Made by a program: the position numbers and the translations under genes | Shown here: one piece after another, positions 34,763-45,176 of the stretch | How the letters are laid out: each line of letters starts with the position of its first letter | Numbering within the stretch: the stretch's first letter is position 1 | NCBI RefSeq assembly: GCF_003264115.1 | Contig: NZ_CP021912.1 | Location: 2,153,001 to 2,217,000 of the forward strand | Direction: 5' to 3' | DNA: 64,000 nt | DNA from: Erythrobacter sp. KY5 | Lineage (GTDB): Bacteria > Pseudomonadota > Alphaproteobacteria > Sphingomonadales > Sphingomonadaceae | Notes under the pieces: model-generated | Database searches by the model: none | The model's input: only the letters and a program-made list of their open reading frames with translations | Told to the model about the DNA's origin: nothing

Positions 34763-36883
34763 TCATTCAGCAGGCTCGCCGGGCTCCCAGCCTTCGGCAT
34801 AGCGCGCAAACCACGCGAGGATCGCGGAGGCTTTCGCAGCGCTTTGTGACGGCCTTGCGGTGATCGCGTGACTGGCACCGGGAACGCGGATTAGCGTGGT
34901 CGGCACTCCTGCGAGCTGGAGCGCGGAATAATACTGCACCGCTTCGCTGACCGGAGTGCGATAATCCTCGCCCCCGACGACCACCAGCGTCGGCGTCTGC
35001 ACATTGCCGATCAGGGAAAGCGGCGACTGATCCCAGAATTTCTGAGGGTTTTCCCAAGGCCGTGACCCGACCCAGTAGAGCCCGAAATAGCCAGTCCCGT
35101 CAGCCGTCAGTGCCTGAGTGGTCCAGTTGATGACCGGTTTCTGTGTCGCGGCGGCCTTGAACCGGTTGGTCTTGCCCACAATCCACGAAGTCAGAACTCC
35201 GCCCCCCGAACCGCCAGTGACGAACAGCTTGTCGGGATCGGCAATGCCAAGCTCAATCGCGCGATCAACGATGCTGATCAGGTCGTCAAAATCCTGGCCC
35301 GGATAAGCCTTGTCGATCTCCTGAGCGAACCCTTCGCCATAGCTGGTGCTTCCGCGCGGGTTGGCCGACAGAACGGCATAGCCGCTTGCCGCGTAGAGCT
35401 GGTTGTCGGTCGAGAAGTGCGGGCCATATGCTGCAAACGGTCCTCCGTGAATCTCAAGGATCAAGGGGACCCGCGTTCCTTCGGTGTAGCCCGGCGGAAG
35501 CGTCAACCAGCCCTGCACTTCCTGCCCGTCATGGCTTGACGGGGTCGTGATTGCGCGCACTTCGCCAAGACGCTTGGTCGTGAGCAGGCTTGCATTGAGC
35601 CGGGTCAGATAACGCGCATTGCCGCGCTGTGTGACTTTGACCTCGGGCGGGCGGGTCGCAGTGCCGCCTGTGAAAGCGACCGTTCCATTATCGGCGACCG
35701 AGAAGCTTCCTCCGGTGTAGGGCCGATCAAGCCCGCCGCCGGAAACGCCTTCGACCACATCGCGGACCGAACCGTCGAGCGACATGCGTGCAACGAAGGT
35801 TTCACCGCGCTTGTCGTACTGGACGTAAAGCGCGCGCGAATTGGCGTCCCACTCCATAGCGTCGGGACTGAAATCCCAATCACCGGTCAGCAGCCGCGAA
35901 TTGCTGCCATCGGCGTTCATCACATAGATTTCTGTCTGCTCGTAAGCGCGTCCCTCATCGTCGAATCCGACATAGGCGATCATCGAGCCATCTGGTGAGA
36001 CCTGAGCCCCGCTGTCAGGCCCGTCGCGCGTGGTCAGCTGGACAAGCCCCAGCGAGCGCGTATCGACAGACCAGATGTCCGCCTCCACCGGGTCGGTCTG
36101 CCAGTTAGGGTTGCGGTTCGAGCTGAAAAACACCCTGGCCTCATCTGCCGACCAGCTCAGCGGTCCGCCATCATGGTTGGGGCCGAAGGTCAGCTGTCGC
36201 GGTGCGCCTCCGGTTGCCGGGATGACGAAAATCTTCTGGAAGCCCGGCTTGATCTCACCTGCTCCATCTGCCCTGAAATTCACAAGGTCGGTGATCTGCA
36301 GGGCATCGGCCCACGTCGCGCCTTCGGGACGGTTCGATGGCGCGGAACCGAGCGATGGAGCGTTGTCGTCGACCATCATCACGTAAGCGATCTGAGTGCC
36401 ATCGGGAGACCAGGTGATGTTCATCGGCGAGTTCGGCAGGCCGGTCAGCTTCACCGCTTCGCCGCTGTCCATCCACTTGACCCACAATTGCGCTCCGCCG
36501 TTCTGCGTCGAGACATAGGCAACGCGCGATCCGTCCGGTGACCAGCGCGCTCCGAAGGCAGCCCCCTCATTACCCGCAAACGGCCGTTCCTCTCCGCTTG
36601 CGACGTCGATCGACCAAAGGCTGTTCACGACCCGGTCGGTCATGATGTCGCTCTGACGGCGGGTGTAGATAATGGTCGATCCGTCGGGACTGATCTGCGG
36701 GTCGGTTGCGTATGCAATGTCGAACAGGTCTTCGCCCGTTAGCTGCGAGTTCGGACCGGTTCGCTGCGATCCCTTGCCCGTGACAGAGGCGACAGGCGTG
36801 CCATCGCTGGTCTGCGCGTTGAGGACCGCGGGCGGAACGGCAATCAGGGCAAACGCGCCAAGCGCGACAAGGGTTGATCTCAT
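34763..36883 (-). CDS. Second exported S9-family peptidase
   Basis: The 706-residue protein from ATG 36883 has a signal peptide (STLVALGAFALIAVPPAVLNA-Q), a propeller with SPDG repeats (ISPDGS, WSPDGS, VSPDGS) and an alpha/beta hydrolase domain with GGSGGGVLTSW (nucleophile Ser), GGEDYRTPVSE and GASHAITARPS. It is the same family as the peptidase at 29262-31316 but clearly divergent from it in the linker and active-site surroundings. It converges on the tricorn-like gene with only 17 bases between the stops. Confidence 0.93.
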   Translation of the reverse strand: MRSTLVALGAFALIAVPPAVLNAQTSDGTPVASVTGKGSQRTGPNSQLTGEDLFDIAYATDPQISPDGSTIIYTRRQSDIMTDRVVNSLWSIDVASGEERPFAGNEGAAFGARWSPDGSRVAYVSTQNGGAQLWVKWMDSGEAVKLTGLPNSPMNITWSPDGTQIAYVMMVDDNAPSLGSAPSNRPEGATWADALQITDLVNFRADGAGEIKPGFQKIFVIPATGGAPRQLTFGPNHDGGPLSWSADEARVFFSSNRNPNWQTDPVEADIWSVDTRSLGLVQLTTRDGPDSGAQVSPDGSMIAYVGFDDEGRAYEQTEIYVMNADGSNSRLLTGDWDFSPDAMEWDANSRALYVQYDKRGETFVARMSLDGSVRDVVEGVSGGGLDRPYTGGSFSVADNGTVAFTGGTATRPPEVKVTQRGNARYLTRLNASLLTTKRLGEVRAITTPSSHDGQEVQGWLTLPPGYTEGTRVPLILEIHGGPFAAYGPHFSTDNQLYAASGYAVLSANPRGSTSYGEGFAQEIDKAYPGQDFDDLISIVDRAIELGIADPDKLFVTGGSGGGVLTSWIVGKTNRFKAAATQKPVINWTTQALTADGTGYFGLYWVGSRPWENPQKFWDQSPLSLIGNVQTPTLVVVGGEDYRTPVSEAVQYYSALQLAGVPTTLIRVPGASHAITARPSQSAAKASAILAWFARYAEGWEPGEPAE

Positions 36884-36970
36884 GGTGGGAGGCCTCTTTC
36901 TCGGGAGTTGTCGATCCCAAGTGATAAAGGCCCGCGCCATGCGGTCAATCGCGTAGTGAACAGCTGGAAA

Positions 36971-37047
36971 TGGTGACCCCGGCGCGATTCGAACGCGCGG
37001 CCCTCAGATTAGGAATCTGATGCTCTATCCGGCTGAGCTACGGGGTC
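36971..37047 (-). tRNA. tRNA-Arg (anticodon CCT)
   Basis: Cloverleaf of 77 bases including encoded CCA. The acceptor pairs GACCCCG with CGGGGTC (discriminator A), the D arm is GCTC...GAGC, and the anticodon stem TCAGA/TCTGA encloses loop TTCCTAA, giving anticodon CCT. The T arm has GTTCGAATC. It reads AGG codons. No integrase or att-like repeat is seen beside it. Confidence 0.97.
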
Positions 37048-37080
37048 CCGCGCACCGCTTTAGCAGTGCGGGCTGTCCAA

Positions 37081-37569
37081 TCAATTGAGTTCATCAGGTG
37101 GAGCAACAGGAAATGGCAGCGGAGCAACCGGCACGCCTTCATCCACCAGTGCCTTTGCCTCTTCAAGGCTCGCCTGCCCGTGGATCGGTGCTTCGTCACG
37201 CTCGCCATAATGCATCGCGCGCGATTGGCTGGCGAAATCCTTGCCGACCCACGTGCTGTTCTTGAGCGCCTTTTCCTGCGCCTTTGCGAGCGCGGTCAGG
37301 GCCTTTTGAACTTCGGGAGTGATCGGCGTGTTGGACACAGGCTGCGCATCGCCTGATCCGGCGGTCGCGGGGACAGGCATTCTCGCATCTGACGCCGTGT
37401 TGCTTTTTGCACCCACCGCAGGAGCCATCGGCGCCTTGCCGACCACGTCCGATCCGCAATGCGGGCAGCTTACAAGGCCGTGGGCCTTTTGATCTTCGTA
37501 GTCTGAAGACGAGCCGAACCAGCCCTCGAACCGGTGGCCCGCATCACAGTGGAGGTCGAAAACGATCAT
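37081..37569 (-). CDS. DUF1178-family protein
   Basis: The 162-residue protein begins with IVFDLHCDAGHRFEGWFGSSSDYEDQ, followed by SCPHCGS, the signature of the DUF1178 family widespread in alpha- and betaproteobacteria. The cysteine/histidine pattern at the N-terminus suggests a zinc ribbon. The middle is Ala/Pro-rich and the C-terminal part (KALTALAKAQEKALKNS) is helical. Function is unknown. The stop lies 33 bases from the tRNA gene on the same strand, and a nitrilase-family gene precedes it in the same direction. Confidence 0.9.
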   Translation of the reverse strand: MIVFDLHCDAGHRFEGWFGSSSDYEDQKAHGLVSCPHCGSDVVGKAPMAPAVGAKSNTASDARMPVPATAGSGDAQPVSNTPITPEVQKALTALAKAQEKALKNSTWVGKDFASQSRAMHYGERDEAPIHGQASLEEAKALVDEGVPVAPLPFPVAPPDELN

Positions 37570-37590
37570 AACACTCTTCTAATTGGGAAT

Positions 37591-38412
37591 TTAATTGGGA
37601 ATTTCGCGGCGGTTAGCAAGGCTCGGCACCTGCGAGCGGACTTCTTTGATACGGGCAAGGTCAATGTCGCAAAAGGCGAGGCCCGGTGCCTCTCCGCCCA
37701 TATCGAGCAGAACTTCGCCCCACGGATCGACGACTAGGCTGTGGCCATAGGTTTCGCGGCCGTCTTCGTGTTTACCAACCTGTGCGGCGGCGATGACGAA
37801 GGCGCTTGCCTCGATCGCGCGGGCGCGCAGAAGCACGTGCCAGTGCGCCATGCCGGTTGGTTTGGTGAAAGCCGCAGGGATAGCAATAGCGTCGCAACGG
37901 CGACTGCCAAGCGTCTCAAACAGCGCGGGAAACCGCATGTCGTAGCAGATCGCGAGGCCGAGCCTGCCGAGCGGTGTCTGATCCACGGCAACGACTTTGC
38001 GACCAGCTTCGTAAGCGTTGCTCTCTCGCCACGTCTCGCCGGTCGACAATTCCACGTCGAACATGTGAATCTTGTCGTAGGTGACAGGCTCGCTGCCTTC
38101 TGCGGAAAAGTAGAATGTTCGATTGGCGAATTTGGCGCTGTCTTGTGCGCCCACCGGTATCGAGCCCACCGCAATGTCGATCGAGTTGTCACGGGCGGCC
38201 TTCGCAAGCCGCTCGGCCATGAGTGCGGGCGCATTGCTGGCGATCCAGGGCGCGGCGCGTTTGCGATCACGATCCAGCAATACCGACATTTCAGGCGTGA
38301 ACAGAACCCCCGCACCGCCCTCGCTCGCCTCTTTGGCGCCGCGCTCTATGGCAGCGCAATTAGCCTCCGGGTCGATCCCCGAAGTCATCTGCAAGACGGC
38401 GATCTTGGGCAT
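37591..38412 (-). CDS. Carbon-nitrogen hydrolase (nitrilase superfamily, NIT-type)
   Basis: The 273-residue protein has the nitrilase catalytic residues in order: Glu in LFTPEMSVLLD, Lys in YDKIHMFDVEL and Cys in LGLAICYDMRFPALFE. The YDKIHMFDVELSTGETWRES stretch is typical of the Nit1/Nit2 branch. Those enzymes hydrolyse omega-amides such as deaminated glutathione, a repair function. Adjacency to grxC (one base between stop and start) makes a link to glutathione metabolism attractive. The exact substrate is inferred. Confidence 0.92.
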   Translation of the reverse strand: MPKIAVLQMTSGIDPEANCAAIERGAKEASEGGAGVLFTPEMSVLLDRDRKRAAPWIASNAPALMAERLAKAARDNSIDIAVGSIPVGAQDSAKFANRTFYFSAEGSEPVTYDKIHMFDVELSTGETWRESNAYEAGRKVVAVDQTPLGRLGLAICYDMRFPALFETLGSRRCDAIAIPAAFTKPTGMAHWHVLLRARAIEASAFVIAAAQVGKHEDGRETYGHSLVVDPWGEVLLDMGGEAPGLAFCDIDLARIKEVRSQVPSLANRREIPN

Positions 38413-38676
38413 TCAACCCGCCAGAAGCGCGTCGAGCTTGCCTTCGCGTTCAAGCGCAGCAAGGTCATCGGAGCCACCGACATGAACGTCGCCGATGAAG
38501 ATCTGCGGCACCGTTCGTGCCGTCGGAGCGCGCTCCATCATCTCTTCACGCTTGGGCCCGCCCATAGTGATGTCGTATTCGTTGAATTCGACGCCCTTCT
38601 GCTGAAGCAAATGCTTCGCACGCACGCAGAACGGGCAGGCAAACTTGGTGTACATATCGATTTGCGGTGTGCTCAT
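38413..38676 (-). CDS. grxC: Glutaredoxin 3
   Basis: The 87-residue dithiol glutaredoxin has active site Cys14-Pro-Phe-Cys17. Near the end are TVPQIFIGDVHVGGSDDL, which bind glutathione (cis-Pro TVP and GG-x-DD). In this protein Phe replaces the usual Tyr of CPYC. It reduces protein disulfides with glutathione. It is directly followed by the nitrilase-type gene, probably cotranscribed, and divergent from hsp20. Confidence 0.95.
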   Translation of the reverse strand: MSTPQIDMYTKFACPFCVRAKHLLQQKGVEFNEYDITMGGPKREEMMERAPTARTVPQIFIGDVHVGGSDDLAALEREGKLDALLAG

Positions 38677-38708
38677 ATCTCAATCCCATTGAGCCCGGCT
38701 GAAGGCCC

Positions 38709-38736
38709 TTGAAAGCGTTTTCGCCAGACTTAACTA
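38709..38736 (+). promoter_or_regulatory. Probable hsp20 promoter
   Basis: CCTTGAAA with TTGAAA at 38709-38714, then TAACTA at 38731-38736 after 16 bases. The -35 resembles the CTTGAAA of heat-shock sigma-32 promoters, but the -10 is not a clear sigma-32 element. It would start transcription near 38743, giving a leader of about 110 bases that matches the folded region downstream. Confidence 0.4.
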
Positions 38737-38749
38737 GAGTGTGTCGCCC

Positions 38750-38849
38750 GGTTCCGCCAGTCTTGGGGAACATCCACGGACGACAAAAGCGGGTGCTGCA
38801 TGAGGCAGGCCTGCACCAGAAACCAAATTGCTCAGACAAAGAGGATTTG
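38750..38849 (+). promoter_or_regulatory. ROSE-type RNA thermometer in the hsp20 leader
   Basis: Three hairpins can be drawn. The first pairs GTTCC (38751-38755) with GGAAC (38767-38771) and CCA/TGG inside. The second pairs GGTGC (38792-38796) with GCACC (38813-38817). The third pairs CAAATTGCTC (38824-38833) with GAGGATTTG (38841-38849) and encloses the Shine-Dalgarno AGGA. The TTGCT opposite AGGA, with one unpaired G, is the diagnostic ROSE core known from rhizobial small heat-shock genes. Confidence 0.75.
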
Positions 38850-38853
38850 AATT

Positions 38854-39345
38854 ATGTCACGTCTCGATTTTACTCCGTATCGCCGTTCGACCGTTGGTTT
38901 CGATCGCCTGTTCGACATGATCGAAAACCAGGCCCGGCTGAATTCGGGAGACAATTACCCCCCTTTCAACATCGCTAAGAACGGCGAGGACAACTACCGC
39001 ATCACTCTCGCGGTTGCAGGTTTCCGCCCGCAGGATATCGACATCACCGCTCAGGCAAACCTGATGGTTATTCAGGGCAAGAAGCGCGACGATGCCGATG
39101 AAGGTGCGGAGCTTTTGCATGTCGGAATCGCGAATCGCGGGTTCGAGCGCCGATTCGAGCTTGCTGACTATGTTCGCGTGGACAATGCACAGCTTGCCGA
39201 TGGCCTGCTTGTGATTGATCTGGTGCGCGAAGTTCCAGACGCGATGAAGCCCAAGAAGATCGCCGTCAATTCCGCGACGACGCTGACCGCGGTGCCTACT
39301 GTCGAGGCAGAAGCCGGGTCCGAAAAGTCCGCTGACGCGGCCTGA
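38854..39345 (+). CDS. Small heat-shock protein, Hsp20/IbpA family
   Basis: ATP-independent holdase that keeps unfolding proteins soluble. The 163-residue protein begins with the alphaproteobacterial IbpA-like SRLDFTPYRRSTVGFDRLFDMIENQA. The alpha-crystallin domain follows (YRITLAVAGFRPQDIDITAQ, GIANRGFERRFELADYVRV, GLLVIDLVREVP). After KPKKIAVN there is an Ala/Thr/Glu-rich tail. ATG 38854 lies eight bases after AGGA. Expression is probably heat-controlled at translation by the ROSE-like leader. Confidence 0.95.
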   Translation: MSRLDFTPYRRSTVGFDRLFDMIENQARLNSGDNYPPFNIAKNGEDNYRITLAVAGFRPQDIDITAQANLMVIQGKKRDDADEGAELLHVGIANRGFERRFELADYVRVDNAQLADGLLVIDLVREVPDAMKPKKIAVNSATTLTAVPTVEAEAGSEKSADAA

Positions 39346-39877
39346 TCCAGACCTCCTGACGGTGGCACAAGGGTTTCGGAGCGATCCATGATCGCATTGA
39401 ATTCCAAAACCTTGTGGACTTTTCAAAGATGTGGGGGCGGCCTGTAAAGGTCCGCCCCCGCGACACTGAAGTCGCCCCGCTCGACAATGATCATCCGGGT
39501 CGCAGAAGATGATCAATGCCGACACGAGCTCGGTGTAGCCAGGCTGCCGATCCATCAAGATCGGGGCGAAGCTGAAACTTTTTCTTGTCCCTCCAGACCC
39601 GAACCATGGTGTTAAAAACCCCCGTGATCCGGAGCCTACCCCTTTAGAAAAGCTGTAGGCTTGCGAGTGTCGTAGGGCGCAAATTGGCAGGCACGCAAGG
39701 ATTAATTGCCAAGCTTGTACGAACACGACACATACCGACGCATTAAGGGTCGTTTCGGGACAACTACGAGGAAATCGGCTTGAAAAGCAGGAGATTTTGC
39801 GGGCCCCGCACGGTGCTGCGAAATCCCGAATTCGATACGATGTTTACAAGATATCTTATATCTGCCGCGTCTCTGGA
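39346..39877. other. Long intergenic region between hsp20 and pyrG
   Basis: About 530 bases without a convincing gene. It holds the hsp20 terminator-like hairpin (39433-39459). A possible 38-codon reading frame lies on the minus strand (39607 down to 39491; starts VRVWRDKKKF) but has no good ribosome site. A repeat TTGGCA-N17-TGCCAA spans 39684-39712. A GC palindrome (39798-39810) and an AT-rich hairpin AGATAT/ATATCT (39849-39863) lie just past the pyrG stop. I could not assign a function to the rest. Confidence 0.4.
39433..39459 (+). terminator. Terminator-like hairpin after hsp20
   Basis: GGGGGCGG (39433-39440) pairs with CCGCCCCC (39452-39459), extended inward by CCT/AGG with one bulged T. 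Very stable, but no T run follows, so it may act as a transcript-end stabiliser. Confidence 0.45.
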
Positions 39878-41527
<1,650 letters not shown>

Positions 41528-41619
41528 TTAATCGTGATGAGGGATTCGAGGCAAGCGAATTGATCGGGTGAAGCCCGTCCAATCCACAAAGCTGTGATGA
41601 AACTGGTGTGTGAGCGCGC

Positions 41620-42042
41620 TTATTCGGCGAGCGGATCGTCGCTGGCAGGCTCTGCGTTCACCGGATTTTCGCCAAGCAGGTATTCGAGATCTGCCGGATC
41701 GGACGCAGCGCCATCTGGCGACACGCCCGCAGGCGCACCTTCGCCCAGCAGGTCAGCCGCGCTTGGCGCGTTGACGTCGCGGTCGAGGTCCGAACTCACG
41801 TCACCCATGCTCGATTCGCTGACTGCCAACGCGGCAAGAAAGATCGAAAGCGCCACAAAGGCGATGGCCAGCCAGCGGGTCGACTTGGTCAGGAAGTCAG
41901 CCGCACCGCGCGCACCCAATGCGCCCGAAGGATTGCCGCCAATACCCAGGCCGCCGCCTTCTGAGCGCTGCATAAGGACAACGCCCACGAGCGCAGCAGC
42001 CACGATGGTCTGGATGACAGTGAAGATGATAAAGAGCGACAT
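41620..42042 (-). CDS. secG: Protein translocase subunit SecG
   Basis: Small component of the SecYEG channel. From ATG 42042 the 140-residue protein has a first membrane helix (SLFIIFTVIQTIVAAALVGVVLMQ), the conserved RSEGGGLGIGG loop and FLTKSTRWLAIAFVALSIFLAALA as second helix. An acidic Ala/Pro tail of about 65 residues follows, longer than in E. coli SecG. The frame is open 20 codons upstream, but the family start is at the first helix. Order tpiA-secG-pyrG is usual in alphaproteobacteria. Confidence 0.94.
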   Translation of the reverse strand: MSLFIIFTVIQTIVAAALVGVVLMQRSEGGGLGIGGNPSGALGARGAADFLTKSTRWLAIAFVALSIFLAALAVSESSMGDVSSDLDRDVNAPSAADLLGEGAPAGVSPDGAASDPADLEYLLGENPVNAEPASDDPLAE

Positions 42043-42157
42043 GATCCCGGCTGTGTTCTTCTGTGTAAAATCGTAAATTGCGAATGCGTTTGCATCGCGC
42101 ATCTAGGGATGCACGCGCCTCTCGGCAAGTGTGACGCGGATGCTCGCCCTTGCTGCC

Positions 42158-42922
42158 TTAGACTTCGTCAGCTTCGCCGGCCGCCAGCGCGATCCCCATG
42201 AAGCTGTCGGCTGCAAGGCTTGCCCCGCCGACCAGTGCCCCACCCACTTCGGGAGCAGAGAGGATTTCGCCAGCATTTTCAGGCTTAACCGAGCCGCCAT
42301 AGAGGATACGGACTTCTGCGCCGGCTTCCTCGCCATACATCTTGACCAGCAATGCGCGGATTTCTGCGTGCATCTCGGCAATATCTTCGACCGTTGCCGT
42401 TTTGCCCGTGCCAATCGCCCAGATCGGTTCATATGCGACAGCCAGCTTTTCGGCGGCATCTTCGATCTCGTCGGGAAGCGATGCCTTAAGCTGCTTCTTC
42501 ACGAATGCGACCGCCTTGCCCGCGTCGCGCGTCTGCTCGCTTTCGCCGCAGCACAGGATGATGCGCAGACCGGCAGCAAGCGCCGATTCGGCCTTGGCGC
42601 GCACGGTTGCGTCTCTTTCGCCGTGGTTCTGCCGCCGCTCGGAGTGGCCGAGGATTACGAATTTCGCGCCCGCATCGGCAATCATCGCAGCGGAAATGTC
42701 GCCGGTATGCGCGCCGCCATCTTCGTGATGACAATCCTGCGCACCCACGGCGATCTGCTCTGCCTCGCGATGAATCGGATGGATCAGCGTATATGGCGGC
42801 GCCAGCGCCACTTCGACTTTCATATGCCGCTGAGCGGCGCGGTCGATCGCGCGCGCTTCTGAGAGCATGGCGCGGGTGCCGTGCATCTTCCAGTTTCCAA
42901 CGATATAGGGCCGCTGGGACAT
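42158..42922 (-). CDS. tpiA: Triosephosphate isomerase
   Basis: Glycolytic interconversion of dihydroxyacetone phosphate and glyceraldehyde 3-phosphate. The protein of about 254 residues has catalytic Lys in YIVGNWKMHGT, His in VILGHSERR and Glu in VAYEPIWAIGTGKTA, and the phosphate-binding ILYGGSVKPENA. The ATG at 42922 follows a TTG codon that may be ignored. Divergent from ppiD. Confidence 0.97.
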   Translation of the reverse strand: MSQRPYIVGNWKMHGTRAMLSEARAIDRAAQRHMKVEVALAPPYTLIHPIHREAEQIAVGAQDCHHEDGGAHTGDISAAMIADAGAKFVILGHSERRQNHGERDATVRAKAESALAAGLRIILCCGESEQTRDAGKAVAFVKKQLKASLPDEIEDAAEKLAVAYEPIWAIGTGKTATVEDIAEMHAEIRALLVKMYGEEAGAEVRILYGGSVKPENAGEILSAPEVGGALVGGASLAADSFMGIALAAGEADEV

Positions 42923-43215
42923 CAAGTAATCCTGTCTATGGTGAAGCTTGAATTCGAATCTTGGTTGACCCGATTTAGGGTCAGGGGGCTGGGTCGGCTA
43001 GCGGAGGCGCAAGATTTAGTCAAAAGCTCCGCCAACCTGTTGCCGGGAGGTCGCAGGGCCGATAAAGCGCTGAACTCTCCCCGGTCGAGGTTTGGGCGCG
43101 CGCCTGCCAGCCCTTTGCCCCGGACCGAGCCACAATTGCTTTATCCACCGCCACAAGGGCAAGTTTCGCGCGCATTTTCGCCAACGCGATCACACAAAAC
43201 CGGAAGCCAACAAGA
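42923..43215. other. Divergent intergenic region tpiA / ppiD
   Basis: About 290 bases with no credible gene. It contains the short inverted repeat TGACCC (42966-42971) / GGGTCA (42978-42983) with a six-base spacer close to tpiA. A DnaA-box-like TTATCCACC near 43140 stands alone. Promoters for both genes should lie here, but no clear boxes stand out. Confidence 0.35.
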
Positions 43216-45153
43216 ATGATTTCGCTGTTTCGCAACTTCTTCCAGTCGAAAATTGGCCTGCCAATCTTCATCGGGTTCCTCGTGCTGGTTGCCCTTGCCT
43301 TCGCAGCTTCGGACATTTCGGGGTCCGCGACCTTTGGCGGGCTGACAGGTGACGACAAGGTCGCGGTCGTGGGCGGCGAACCGATCAGCAGCAACGAGAT
43401 GAGCGGCGCAATGAACAACGCGCTGGACCGTGCGCGCGAGCAGAACCCGACGATCACGATGCCTCAGCTTGTTGCGAACGATGGCCTCAATCGCGAGCTT
43501 GAGCTGCTGATTGATCGGTATGCGATTGGCCAGTTCGCTCAGAAATACGGCCTGCGCGCGGGCGATAATCTGGTAAACAGCGAGATCCTGCAGATCGGCG
43601 CGTTCCGCAATGTCACCGGAGAGTTCGACCAGGCGACCTATCAGGCAGCGCTGCGCCGCCAGGGGATCACCGATGCGATCCTTCGCAAGGACATTGCTGA
43701 CGGCCTGCTTGCACAGCAGCTCCTTCGCCCCGCATTCGCCGCACCGCAGCTGCCGCGCGCCGCTGCCCGCCAGTATGCGGCGCTGGTGATTGAACGGCGT
43801 CAGGGCCAGATCGCACTTGTCCCGAGCAGCGAATATGCACCTGAAGGCGATCCGACTGCGGAACAGCTGAACAATTTCTACAGCGAGAATCGCTCCGACT
43901 TCATCCTGCCCGAACGCCGCACGATCCGCTTCGCACGGTTCGGTGCCGACAGCGTGCAAAGCGTTGCGGACCCGACCGATGCGCAGATTGCGGCCCGTTA
44001 CGAGGCTGACGCCGCGCAATATGCAGCGCAGGAACGCCGCGCGATCAGTACTTTCGTCGTACCGACCGAAGCGGCCGCACAGGCTCTTGTCGAACGTATC
44101 CGGGGAGGTCTCAGCCTCGAAGCGGCCGCAAGGCAGGCAGGCTTCAACGTGTCGGCAGGCGAGCTGCGCGACCGCGAGAGCATGGCTGCATCAACCAGCT
44201 TTGCACTTGCAGAAGCAGCCTTTGCTGCAGACGAAGGCGATGTAATCGCGCCTCAGCGGTCCCAGCTTGGCTGGTATGTCGCGCGGGTAGACGATGTCGA
44301 GAACACCCCTGCCCGCTCACTCGCAGACGTTCGCAGCGATATTGTCGCTCAAATCCGTAGCGAAGCTGTCGCTTCTCAACTGATCGAACTCAGCTCGCAG
44401 ATCGAAGAGCTCGTCGATACCGGCACCTCGCTGACCGATGCGGCAACGCAGTTTGGTCTTGAAGTCACCGCCGTACCGGGTGTGCTTGCTGATGGACGCC
44501 TTTACGGGACACCTGGCCAAAGCCTCAATCAAGCGATCCGTCCCATCCTCGAAACTGCGTTCCAGATGGATGAAGGCGAGCCGCAGCTGGCAGAGCTGGT
44601 CGCGGGCGAGCAGTTCCTGATTTTCGACGTCGCGGACATTACGCAAAGCGCAGCGCCGCCGATCGCCGAAGTGCGCGAGGAAGTGACCGCCGCATGGCGT
44701 CGCAGCGAAGGCAATCGCGTCGCGCAACAGGCAGCCAACCGCATTCTCGAAGCGGTTCGCGCAGGCACTCCGCTTGCCGAAGCGATGCGGGCAGAAAATC
44801 CGGCCCTCAATCAGATCGAACGGATCGACCTTGAGCGCCGCGAATTGCTGTCCAATCCGAACCAGCGTGTGCCCTCTGCCCTGATCCTGATGTTCTCGAT
44901 GGCGCAAGGGTCGACCAAGATCCTTGAGGAAGAGAACGATCTGGGCTGGTTCCTCGTCGATCTTGACGAAATCGTGGTGCCGGACGTGGCGAACGACAAC
45001 CCGATCCTCGATCAGACGCAAAACTCGCTCGCTCAGGCTCTGGCCGGAGAGTACAACGCGCAGTTCGCCGCCGCAGTGCGCGAGGAAGTCGGCGTCGAAC
45101 GTAACGATGAAGCAGTCGAAGCGCTGCGTCGTCAGCTTGCCGGCGAAATCTGA
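43216..45153 (+). CDS. ppiD: PpiD-type periplasmic peptidyl-prolyl isomerase/chaperone (SurA-like N-terminal domain)
   Basis: The 645-residue protein has a single N-terminal membrane helix (IGLPIFIGFLVLVALAFAASD), a SurA_N-like chaperone domain (DKVAVVGGEPISSNEM to about residue 170) and a parvulin-like domain around residues 270-390 (RRAISTFVV...SQLGWYVARVDDV). PpiD sits beside the Sec channel and helps exported proteins fold. The parvulin domain is weakly conserved and may be non-catalytic, as in other alphaproteobacterial PpiD. trpE follows after 23 bases. Confidence 0.9.
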   Translation: MISLFRNFFQSKIGLPIFIGFLVLVALAFAASDISGSATFGGLTGDDKVAVVGGEPISSNEMSGAMNNALDRAREQNPTITMPQLVANDGLNRELELLIDRYAIGQFAQKYGLRAGDNLVNSEILQIGAFRNVTGEFDQATYQAALRRQGITDAILRKDIADGLLAQQLLRPAFAAPQLPRAAARQYAALVIERRQGQIALVPSSEYAPEGDPTAEQLNNFYSENRSDFILPERRTIRFARFGADSVQSVADPTDAQIAARYEADAAQYAAQERRAISTFVVPTEAAAQALVERIRGGLSLEAAARQAGFNVSAGELRDRESMAASTSFALAEAAFAADEGDVIAPQRSQLGWYVARVDDVENTPARSLADVRSDIVAQIRSEAVASQLIELSSQIEELVDTGTSLTDAATQFGLEVTAVPGVLADGRLYGTPGQSLNQAIRPILETAFQMDEGEPQLAELVAGEQFLIFDVADITQSAAPPIAEVREEVTAAWRRSEGNRVAQQAANRILEAVRAGTPLAEAMRAENPALNQIERIDLERRELLSNPNQRVPSALILMFSMAQGSTKILEEENDLGWFLVDLDEIVVPDVANDNPILDQTQNSLAQALAGEYNAQFAAAVREEVGVERNDEAVEALRRQLAGEI

Positions 45154-45176
45154 GCAAGGACATTTTCGTAACTGCC

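Noticed and set aside
36971..37047. tRNA-Arg as an integration site
   Set aside because: No integrase, no repeated tRNA 3' end and no change in base composition beside it.
43135..43150. DnaA-box-like TTATCCACC
   Set aside because: A single imperfect box without neighbours or an AT-rich unwinding region does not make an origin.
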